Positions 42,920-49,723 of a DNA stretch of 64,000 bases are shown one piece after another. How positions within the stretch are numbered: position 1 is the stretch's first letter; the number at the start of each line of letters is the position of its first letter. This DNA is from Akkermansia sp. GTDB taxonomy: Bacteria > Verrucomicrobiota > Verrucomicrobiia > Verrucomicrobiales > Akkermansiaceae. A program made the translations under genes and the position numbers. Location: the NCBI GenBank assembly GCA_017415995.1, contig JAFQDN010000004.1, positions 1 through 64,000 on the forward strand, given 5' to 3'. Under the pieces are notes generated by a model. It did not search any database and was not told where the DNA came from. It saw only the letters and a list, made by a program, of their open reading frames with translations.

Positions 42920-43186
42920 ATGAAAATCTCTCCCACCACAACACATTCCTTGGCGTACCCCACTCTGGCAGGTATCTCAGCCGGCCTTATTGCCGTAACG
43001 GTGGCATCCTGTAGTCCCGGAGCCCCCTCCGAGCCACCGGCAACAACGGAAAGCCACGCTCTGCAGCTTCCCGGCACCTATACCTACGTACCACCACGTT
43101 ACCGCAACCACGAGGACATCATCCGAGAATACGCGCGCAAGCGCAAAGAACGCCAAGCTCAGGCTGCAAAAAACGCACAACACTGA
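42920..43186 (+). CDS. Small lipoprotein, first gene of the radical SAM cluster
   Basis: This 88-residue protein has a lipoprotein signal ending AVTVASC (Cys near residue 31). The short mature part contains LPGTYTYVPPRYRN and a Lys/Arg/Gln/Ala-rich helix at the end (REYARKRKERQAQAAKNAQ). No family is recognised. It is followed after 15 bp by a second small lipoprotein and then a radical SAM gene on the same strand. It may be a structural lipoprotein or a substrate of the enzyme; there is no direct evidence for either. Confidence 0.6.
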   Translation: MKISPTTTHSLAYPTLAGISAGLIAVTVASCSPGAPSEPPATTESHALQLPGTYTYVPPRYRNHEDIIREYARKRKERQAQAAKNAQH

Positions 43187-43201
43187 ACGTTGACTCCATC
43201 C

Positions 43202-43606
43202 ATGCTTATTTTCCCGACACTCAGCATTCGTAAAGCAGCGTATCCATCACTCGCGGCTCTGGCAGCATCGGCCTTGCTCAACTCCTGCACGAATTCCGCT
43301 CCACAACACGAGACGAACGAACCTGCCCTATTCACCCCTGACAAACAACGCTCACAGAGTGCCAAAAAAGCGTCCTCTCACAAACGAAAGATAAGCACTC
43401 CTACCACTCCTCGTGACCCCCAATTGATTCCCGGTAGGGCTCGCCTCGACCCTCAAACAGGTGAGCTCATTCAACCCGGTTCCGAGCCTCACTCACAACC
43501 GGATTCGCCGGAACCGGCAATAGAAGACCAAATAGAGCTTGGAGAAGTCGATCCTGATTGTGTCCGACATTACCCCTCGCTCCACCTCCGAAATCGCACA
43601 TGTTAA
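43202..43606 (+). CDS. Small lipoprotein ending in Cys, overlapping the radical SAM gene
   Basis: This 134-residue protein from ATG 43202 (a TTG at 43190 is also in frame) has a lipobox-like ALLNSC. The mature part is hydrophilic and Pro/Ser/Lys-rich, and the end reads VDPDCVRHYPSLHLRNRTC, with two Cys and a C-terminal Cys. Its last 7 bases overlap the radical SAM start codon, so translation is coupled. A segment PGRARLDPQTGELIQPG resembles 'DPxTGxl' linkers. Family unknown. Confidence 0.6.
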   Translation: MLIFPTLSIRKAAYPSLAALAASALLNSCTNSAPQHETNEPALFTPDKQRSQSAKKASSHKRKISTPTTPRDPQLIPGRARLDPQTGELIQPGSEPHSQPDSPEPAIEDQIELGEVDPDCVRHYPSLHLRNRTC

Positions 43607-44739
43607 GAGTTCTGACCTGCACTCTGTGTCTTACGCATGATTGCACCCTGCGCTGCAACTACTGCTACGCCGGGCGTAAGTACCGACATGCTATGCGCCA
43701 CGAGACAGCCCGCCGAGCCATCGATATTTGCATTGACGAAGCAGAACGCCTCCGTCAAGGCATGGATCTTTCTTTCTTCGGCGGAGAGCCTCTCATGGAA
43801 TGGGAGCTGCTTCAATGGTGCTACGAATACTTGGAATCACAAGCACACAGGCTCATAGTGCGGCCGCGTTACGGAATTACCACCAACGGCACACTGCTTA
43901 CCCCCAAGCGCCTGGAGTGGCTGGCAGAACGCGACTTCCTCATCGGCATTTCCGTGGACGGCTCCCCTGCTATGCACAATACAAACCGGTGCTACGCGGA
44001 CGGTTCCGGAAGCCACTCCTCAGTGGCTCGGGCAGTTGCGCTCATAAATGAGCACCCGACAGTCCGTTCCAAAGCAATTTGCGTGGTCAGCCCCAACACT
44101 GTACACCTCCTTGCGGAGGGAGTACAGTGGCTGAGTTCACACTTTCGGCGAGAAATCGGGCTCAACATCGACTATTGGAGTAATTGGACGGATGAGCAGT
44201 TTGAAATCCTCTGCAAGCAATACGCGCGCGTGGCGGAGCTCGTTCTGGATTCCTACCGCATGGACACTCCCATTCGTCTCAGCAACTTGGAACACAAAAT
44301 ACTTTCCCACATCCACGCTCATGCAGACAACAAGGATTGCGTGAAGTGCTCCATCGGCGAGCGTGAAATCGGCGTCTCCGTAGACGGCAATTTCTTCCCG
44401 TGCTCCCGCCTCATCGGCATCGGTGATGAGCCGGAACTCAACTTCGGCAATGTGCACGACGGCATCAACCGAGCACGTCAAAATTACATTATTGCAACCC
44501 GTGGCAATACTACCCCGGAATGCAAACTATGTGAGTTCCGCTCGCGTTGCCTCAACTCATGCGGTTGCACCAATCACGCAGCGTCCGGCTACATCAATCG
44601 AGTATCACCCTTCCTCTGCTGCTCGGAAAAGCTTTTCATAGAAACTGCAGACACCTTGGCGGAAACGCTTTACGCGGAACAAAATCCGGCTTTTCTGAAG
44701 CTATTTTATCAAAAATCTCCCGGCCGAGCAGAAAATTAA
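43600..44739 (+). CDS. Radical SAM / SPASM-domain enzyme
   Basis: This 379-residue protein begins with the radical SAM cluster motif CTLRCNYCYAG (CX3CX2C, near residue 20). It continues with FFGGEPLMEW, ITTNGTLLT and GISVDGSPAMHNTNR. A SPASM domain follows with CSIG...VDGNFFPCSRLIGIGD, FGNVHDGI, CKLCEFRSRCLNSCGC and a late CC pair, which can bind two auxiliary [4Fe-4S] clusters. Relatives mature peptides or sulfatases (anSME, sactipeptide and ranthipeptide maturases). No sulfatase and no classic precursor peptide is adjacent; the two small lipoproteins upstream are the only cotranscribed candidates. Confidence 0.87.
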   Translation: MLRVLTCTLCLTHDCTLRCNYCYAGRKYRHAMRHETARRAIDICIDEAERLRQGMDLSFFGGEPLMEWELLQWCYEYLESQAHRLIVRPRYGITTNGTLLTPKRLEWLAERDFLIGISVDGSPAMHNTNRCYADGSGSHSSVARAVALINEHPTVRSKAICVVSPNTVHLLAEGVQWLSSHFRREIGLNIDYWSNWTDEQFEILCKQYARVAELVLDSYRMDTPIRLSNLEHKILSHIHAHADNKDCVKCSIGEREIGVSVDGNFFPCSRLIGIGDEPELNFGNVHDGINRARQNYIIATRGNTTPECKLCEFRSRCLNSCGCTNHAASGYINRVSPFLCCSEKLFIETADTLAETLYAEQNPAFLKLFYQKSPGRAEN

Positions 44740-44822
44740 CCCACGAGTACCGGTAATACTCGAGCATGGCTCGTAGCTCTGTATTTGCTCCGGTATTTTA
44801 CCCATCGCAAAACGGAATTCAC

Positions 44823-44850
44823 AAAGCCTGCCCCATATGGAGCAGGCTTT
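44823..44850. terminator. Hairpin between the convergent radical SAM and GGGtGRT genes
   Basis: The perfect 9-bp stem AAAGCCTGC (44823-44831)/GCAGGCTTT (44842-44850) lies between convergent genes. Only three T follow the stem on each strand, so it is probably a modest bidirectional terminator. The rest of the 155-bp gap shows no gene. Confidence 0.6.
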
Positions 44851-44894
44851 GCTGTAATTTGCTGTATGTATAAGTAAAACCCGAGGAGGGAGGA

Positions 44895-45896
44895 TTACTT
44901 ATTCATGGCTTCCTCGATGGCAACAGCCACGGAAACGGTGGCACCGACCATGGGGTTGTTACCCATGCCGATAAGGCCCATCATTTCCACGTGTGCAGGC
45001 ACGGAGGAAGAACCGGCGAACTGAGCATCGCTGTGCATGCGGCCCAAGGTGTCAGTCATGCCGTAAGAGGCGGGACCTGCAGCCATGTTATCCGGGTGAA
45101 GAGTACGGCCCGTGCCACCACCGGAGGCAACGGAGAAGTACTTCTTACCGGCAAGGACACACTCCTTCTTGTAAGTACCGGCAACGGGATGCTGGAAGCG
45201 GGTGGGGTTGGTGGAGTTACCGGTGATGGATACGTCCACACCCTCCAACCACATGATGGCAACGCCCTCACGCACATCGTCAGCACCGTAGCAGTTCACC
45301 TTAGCGCGCTCACCGTCGGAGAATGCCTTGCGGCTTACTACTTCCACCTTACCGGTGGCGTAGTCGAACTTGGTCTGGCAGTAGGTGAAACCGTTGATAC
45401 GGGAGATGATGTAGGCGGCATCCTTACCGAGGCCGTTAAGGATAACGCGCAGCGGCTTCTGGCGCACCTTGTTAGCGGAACGAGCAATACCGATGGCACC
45501 CTCAGCAGCGGCGAAGGACTCGTGACCGGCGAGGAAGCAGAAGCACTCCGTCTCCTCACGCAGAAGCATGGCGGCAAGGTTGCCGTGGCCCTGGCCTACC
45601 TTGCGGTCATCAGCCACGGAGCCGGGAATGCAGAATGCCTGCAGACCTTCACCGATAGCCTCGGCAGCGTCAGCAGCCTTGGTGCAACCTTTCTTGATAG
45701 CAATGGCAGCACCTACGGTGTAAGCCCAACCGGCGTTCTCGAAAGCGATGTTCTGGATGCCGCGGACAATCTCGCGCACGTCAATACCCTTGGCAAGGCA
45801 GACCTGCTCGGCTTCCTCACAGGAGTTGATACCGTACTGAGCAAGAACCGGAAGGATCTGGTCGATGCGGCGGGAGTAGGATTCAAAAAGAGGCAT
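44895..45896 (-). CDS. GGGtGRT protein
   Basis: This 333-residue protein matches the family named for its GGGTGRT motif (here SVASGGGTGRTLHPDNMAAGPASYGMTDTLGRMHSD, in part). Other strong blocks are QGHGNLAAMLL, FLAGHESFAAAEGAIGIARSANKVRQKPLRVILNGLGKDAA (in part) and GSSSVPAHVEMMGLIGMGNNPMVGATVSVAVAIEEAM (in part). The biochemical role is unknown. Such genes are regularly paired with a NifU-like scaffold gene, which is the case here with a 26-bp gap. A role tied to Fe-S metabolism is inferred from that pairing. Confidence 0.9.
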   Translation of the reverse strand: MPLFESYSRRIDQILPVLAQYGINSCEEAEQVCLAKGIDVREIVRGIQNIAFENAGWAYTVGAAIAIKKGCTKAADAAEAIGEGLQAFCIPGSVADDRKVGQGHGNLAAMLLREETECFCFLAGHESFAAAEGAIGIARSANKVRQKPLRVILNGLGKDAAYIISRINGFTYCQTKFDYATGKVEVVSRKAFSDGERAKVNCYGADDVREGVAIMWLEGVDVSITGNSTNPTRFQHPVAGTYKKECVLAGKKYFSVASGGGTGRTLHPDNMAAGPASYGMTDTLGRMHSDAQFAGSSSVPAHVEMMGLIGMGNNPMVGATVSVAVAIEEAMNK

Positions 45897-45922
45897 AATC
45901 TTGTCTGTGTGTTAAGGGTTCT

Positions 45923-46615
45923 TTACTCGTGGCGGGGGTCAATGTACTTGGCGGCATCAGCAAAACGGCCGTAGGAGCCGGTGTGCTTCTTGAGCGCCTC
46001 ATTTGCGTCCATGCCCTTCTTGATGTCTTCCATCATCGGGCCCATCTTGACGTACTGGTAACCGGTAATCTCACCATCAGCGTCCAAAGCAAGCTTGGTG
46101 ATGTAGCCCTCAGCGAGCTCCAAGTAACGCGGTCCCTTGGCCAGCGTGCCGTACAGCGTACCCGTCTGGGAGCGCAGGCCCTTGCCCAAGTCCTCCAAAC
46201 CGGCGCCGATGGGCAGACCGCCCTCAGAGTATGCGCTCTGGGTGCGTCCATAGACAATCTGAAGGAAAAGCTCGCGCATGGCGGTGTTGATGGCATCGCA
46301 CACAAGGTCTGTGTTGAGTGCCTCCTGAATGGTCTTGCCGGGAAGAATCTCACTGGCCATAGCGGCAGAGTGAGTCATGCCGGAGCAACCGATGGTCTCC
46401 ACAAGAGCCTCCTGAATAACGCCGTTCTTTACGTTGAGCGTCAGTTTGCAGGCACCCTGCTGAGGGGCGCACCAACCCACACCGTGGGTCAGGCCGGAAA
46501 TTTCCTCGGTCTTCGTGACTGCGGTCCATGCCCCCTCCTGCGGGATGGGAGCCGGGCCGTGATTGCAGCCCTTCTTGACGCAACACATGTGTTCTACTTC
46601 GTGTGTGTACTGCAT
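45923..46615 (-). CDS. NifU-like iron-sulfur cluster assembly scaffold protein
   Basis: This 230-residue protein has a Cys-rich N-terminus (MCCVKKGCNHG). The NifU/IscU-like core follows, with GVGWCAPQQGACKLTLNV, VETIGCSGMTHSAAMASEILPGKTIQEALNTD (in part) and a last Cys in TDLVCDAI. This gives the three-Cys arrangement expected for a scaffold. The C-terminal ~90 residues are specific to the GGGtGRT-associated subfamily. It precedes the GGGtGRT gene in an operon. Confidence 0.85.
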   Translation of the reverse strand: MQYTHEVEHMCCVKKGCNHGPAPIPQEGAWTAVTKTEEISGLTHGVGWCAPQQGACKLTLNVKNGVIQEALVETIGCSGMTHSAAMASEILPGKTIQEALNTDLVCDAINTAMRELFLQIVYGRTQSAYSEGGLPIGAGLEDLGKGLRSQTGTLYGTLAKGPRYLELAEGYITKLALDADGEITGYQYVKMGPMMEDIKKGMDANEALKKHTGSYGRFADAAKYIDPRHE

Positions 46616-46849
46616 AGTTTCTTATTGTTTTTGGAGAAAACGAAGGTTGCCACCACACCTATACGCGGCAGCGTTCTTAGTCACTGTCTATATTAACCCG
46701 AGAACGCGCAGTTAGGCAAGACTAATCTTCTTTTTTTTGTTTATACGGACAAATTGCGAGGATAAGCGAACAAAAAAAACAACGCTGAAGGCACGAAAAG
46801 CGACAAGCAACATCCTCCCCCCCCGGTTTTCCCGACAGACAATTTATCA

Positions 46850-48442
46850 TCAATCAGAAGAAACGTTCCAGCTAGAGCCATGATAAGGTGAACCACCCCA
46901 ATAATTACGCGAAGACTCTCCCGGGTACAGGATTTGTCGCAGCCGGGTCTCGTAGGCATTCGACACCTCATTATCAATATTCCACGGTATCAAACAGTAC
47001 TCACTCAACTGTTCACTCAGCCGCGCACTGAGGAGAGGGAGGAGCAATTTTTGAGAAAGCGAAGCAGTCGGCATATTTTGCTCAGGAGCATTAACCAAGT
47101 TCATTATTTTATAACCACTTTTATAAGAGGAATGAATCCTCTTATACTCTTCTGAATACACATCATACAACATTCTTAGTTTTTCCTCATATGAGTTTTT
47201 CAGAGAATCAGGCATTTCCTCTTCCTGTTGCATGGCAGCCTTTGCCTCTGCAATGCACTTTTCGCTTTTCTCGACAAAATCAGCCTTCAGGGCTTCAAGC
47301 GCTGAAAGACATTTGTTATACTCTTCTTTGGCCTTAATAATATCAGCCTCATGATAAGCCAAGTAGGCCGTGTAAAGTGCCTCTAAATCCTCATTATCCG
47401 GGGCAAAAACAGGTGTTGTGTCAGACGCAGTGTGCTGCTGTTCCGGCAAGGGCGAATCATCCGCCGGGCGCAACAAAAATACGCCCCCGACGCCTGCAAG
47501 TAATGCAGCGGCAGCACACCAAGCAAATAGCCGCCGTTTATGGTGGGGGGTGCTCTTGCGCGGAACAGGCAACAGCTCAGCCACGCAATCACGCCAGTAA
47601 CGAGCACTTAAGTTACGCGCCTCCGGACGGATCTGCAAGTTGAACATGATAAACTCATGCAGCGGAGGCGACACGGACTGCATGCCCGGGAGCTGATTAA
47701 GAGGCAGCAGTTCATCTTTCAGCATGCGTTTGATGGTTTCTTCCGGCAAGCAACCGCTCACCAGCTCATACCAAGATGCGGCCAAGGCGAATAAATCCGT
47801 ACCGGCAAACGGCTTACCCTTACCGCTTATTTGCTCCGGGGCAGCATATTTGAATGAAAAAGCCCCTTGAGTAATACTGTTGGAGGAGCACAGGACAGCC
47901 GCACCGAAGTCTATGATAACGGGCTTATCATCCTCATCAAACAAGATGTTATCCGGTTTGATGTCGCGGTGTATAACCCCTTTTTCATGCAAATAACAGA
48001 GTCCTTCCAAAACGTCAACGAGCCATTTTGCAGCACATTGAGCATCCACATGTTCCCCGCGGTCCTCGGCAGCATCCATACGCTCGCGCAGGGAGCCACC
48101 GCTCAGCCACGGCATGACATAGAACAAGCAACCGTTCGATTCAAAGACCTCATACACACGCACCACACGCTCATGGTTCAGCTTGGCGAGGGTGCGAGCC
48201 TCGCGCCGCATGTCTTCCATGGCCTGAGCATACATCGGAGCCAGCTCCTCTCTCAAAGGTTGAATAGCACCGTTTTCCGCACGTTTGCAAATAGACGCGG
48301 GGAAACACTCTTTGAGCACCACATTTCGCTGCAACTGAGCATCCCATGCTATGTAAGTAATGCCAAAACCACCCTGCCCCAATTCTTTGAGGAGTTTGTA
48401 GTTGCCGATTATTGTAGCAGGCGGTAGAGCGAGCATTTCCAT
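46850..48442 (-). CDS. Membrane-anchored Ser/Thr protein kinase
   Basis: This 530-residue PknB-type kinase has GQGGFGITY (Gly loop), VVLKE (ATP Lys), VIHRDIKPDNILF, IIDFGAA and KYAAPEQ, then a GTDLFALAASWYELVSG segment. A single membrane helix (RRLFAWCAAAALLAGVGGVFLL, about 305-326, in part) leads to an external helical domain of about 200 residues with Lys/Glu-rich coiled coil and no PASTA or known sensor motif. ATG at 48442 has a promoter 9 nt upstream. It is divergent from an S11 peptidase gene, so a link to wall state is conceivable. Confidence 0.92.
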   Translation of the reverse strand: MEMLALPPATIIGNYKLLKELGQGGFGITYIAWDAQLQRNVVLKECFPASICKRAENGAIQPLREELAPMYAQAMEDMRREARTLAKLNHERVVRVYEVFESNGCLFYVMPWLSGGSLRERMDAAEDRGEHVDAQCAAKWLVDVLEGLCYLHEKGVIHRDIKPDNILFDEDDKPVIIDFGAAVLCSSNSITQGAFSFKYAAPEQISGKGKPFAGTDLFALAASWYELVSGCLPEETIKRMLKDELLPLNQLPGMQSVSPPLHEFIMFNLQIRPEARNLSARYWRDCVAELLPVPRKSTPHHKRRLFAWCAAAALLAGVGGVFLLRPADDSPLPEQQHTASDTTPVFAPDNEDLEALYTAYLAYHEADIIKAKEEYNKCLSALEALKADFVEKSEKCIAEAKAAMQQEEEMPDSLKNSYEEKLRMLYDVYSEEYKRIHSSYKSGYKIMNLVNAPEQNMPTASLSQKLLLPLLSARLSEQLSEYCLIPWNIDNEVSNAYETRLRQILYPGESSRNYWGGSPYHGSSWNVSSD

Positions 48443-48451
48443 TGCATCAGC

Positions 48452-48480
48452 ATTCTAACCGCGCATATACCCATTGTCAA
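48452..48480 (-). promoter_or_regulatory. Near-leaderless promoter of the Ser/Thr kinase gene (TTGACA-17-TAGAAT)
   Basis: On the minus strand TTGACA (48475-48480) and TAGAAT (48452-48457) have a 17 bp spacer, and the ATG at 48442 follows after 9 nt. Confidence 0.65.
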
Positions 48481-48579
48481 TGCAAATATAGTGAAAAAAA
48501 TACAGCAAGTCTCTGCTTTCCCGAAGCTTAAAAAATAATAGCCATGATGCACGCAAAAGCGTCACATTCTATTTCAGGC

Positions 48580-48608
48580 TTGTCAAGCAGTGTTTGAAAT
48601 GATAGAAT
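48580..48608 (+). promoter_or_regulatory. Leaderless promoter of the S11 peptidase gene (TTGTCA-17-TAGAAT)
   Basis: TTGTCA (48580-48585) and TAGAAT (48603-48608) have a 17 bp spacer. The ATG at 48616 follows after 7 nt. Confidence 0.6.
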
Positions 48609-48615
48609 ACGCTCC

Positions 48616-49569
48616 ATGCGTTTTCTTGCACTCCTCACAACCATGGGTTCCGCATTATTGCTGGGCCAGTGCCAGCAGACATTCGCCGGCAACCAATACC
48701 GGGGCGGAGCTTCCCAAAACCAAGGAGCACCCGTTACTCACTCACAAACTCCCGCTCCGCACATATCCGGGGGGGCGTTCGGAGCACTGAGCAGCGAGCT
48801 GGTTCCCTCGCGCCCCTTGGCAAAACCGACCACTCCCGCACCACGCCCGATTTGTGAAGCAGTTTGTGTTATTGATCCCCGCACGGGACGCATTCTCTAT
48901 GGGCATAATGAAAATGTACGGCGACAAGTGGCCAGCACTCAAAAAATTATAACAGCGCTGTGTGTATGCGATGCCGGAAATCTGGACAAAATCGTTACCA
49001 TTCAGAAAGAGGATAAAACGCGCGTTACCCCTATCCGGCTTAATCAAGTAAAACCGGGCGAGAAATACACACGCAGGGCACTGCTGCAAGCCATGCTCAC
49101 CGGTAGCTACAACGACATTGCCCACGCCTTGGCTCGAGATACAGCCGGCAGCATGGAGGCTTTCGTTCACCGCATGAATGCCCGTGCCCGCCGCATGAAC
49201 ATGCACAACTCTCACTTTGCCAACCCCCACGGATTGCCGGCGCCGCAGTACTCCACGGCTCGCGATATGGCCATTGCAGCATGCCACGCATACATCAATC
49301 CAACCATCCGCTACTTCGTGGACATCCCCTCCTTCAGCTTTACGTTGGCCAACGGAGCACCTCGCCACATGAATAATACCAACAAATTGCTCAGTAAGTA
49401 CGCATGGGTTAACGGCATGAAAACGGGGTATACCAATGCCGCCGGCAGATGCCTCATCTCCAGCGGAGCCTACAATGGTCAGGCGGTCATTGTTGTTGTG
49501 CTCGGCTGCCCCAAAAGCAAAATTTGGGCAGAGTCTGAAAAATACCTGCGCTGGGCACTCGGGGTATAA
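48616..49569 (+). CDS. D-alanyl-D-alanine carboxypeptidase (peptidase S11)
   Basis: This 317-residue penicillin-binding-protein-type enzyme has an N-terminal secretion signal (MRFLALLTTMGSALLLGQC; the Cys context is not a good lipobox). A Pro-rich linker to about residue 75 precedes the S11 domain with SxxK (ASTQK), SxN (GSYND) and KTG (NGMKTGYTN). It trims the terminal D-Ala of peptidoglycan stem peptides in the periplasm. It lacks the C-terminal PBP5 beta domain and membrane anchor helix. It is monocistronic with its own promoter and terminator. Confidence 0.9.
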   Translation: MRFLALLTTMGSALLLGQCQQTFAGNQYRGGASQNQGAPVTHSQTPAPHISGGAFGALSSELVPSRPLAKPTTPAPRPICEAVCVIDPRTGRILYGHNENVRRQVASTQKIITALCVCDAGNLDKIVTIQKEDKTRVTPIRLNQVKPGEKYTRRALLQAMLTGSYNDIAHALARDTAGSMEAFVHRMNARARRMNMHNSHFANPHGLPAPQYSTARDMAIAACHAYINPTIRYFVDIPSFSFTLANGAPRHMNNTNKLLSKYAWVNGMKTGYTNAAGRCLISSGAYNGQAVIVVVLGCPKSKIWAESEKYLRWALGV

Positions 49570-49592
49570 TCCTTCCAATCCATTCTTTTCAG

Positions 49593-49622
49593 AAAAAACG
49601 CTGCCGCTCGGCAGCGTTTTTT
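49593..49622 (+). terminator. Intrinsic terminator of the S11 peptidase gene
   Basis: The stem ACGCTGCC/GGCAGCGT with a 4-nt loop (GCTC) is preceded by an A run and followed by TTTTTT. It works best on the plus strand. Confidence 0.85.
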
Positions 49623-49687
49623 CATGTAAGGCACAAACTCAGCTCTTGATTTAACGGTATTTTTGTGTATACTGAAAAAGGCATTTA

Positions 49688-49716
49688 TTGTATTAAGAAC
49701 ATCTTACAAATATAAC
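49688..49716 (+). promoter_or_regulatory. Leaderless promoter of the 867-residue protein (TTGTAT-17-TATAAC)
   Basis: TTGTAT (49688-49693) and TATAAC (49711-49716) have a 17 bp spacer. The ATG at 49724 follows after 7 nt. Confidence 0.5.
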
Positions 49717-49723
49717 ACACGAT

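Noticed and set aside
44740-44894. Possible tRNA or small RNA in the gap after the radical SAM gene
   Set aside because: No cloverleaf or CCA end can be drawn; only a terminator-like hairpin is present.
44991-45974. A 327-codon open frame antisense to the GGGtGRT gene
   Set aside because: The sense strand has a well-conserved family; the antisense product has none.
46776-46806. Terminator after the kinase gene
   Set aside because: A T8 run exists on the minus strand, but the preceding stem is only about 4 bp (CGCT/AGCG), too weak to call.
46741-46977. Small open frame downstream of the kinase gene
   Set aside because: It overlaps the kinase 3' end in another frame and contains homopolymer-derived sequence; no start signal.
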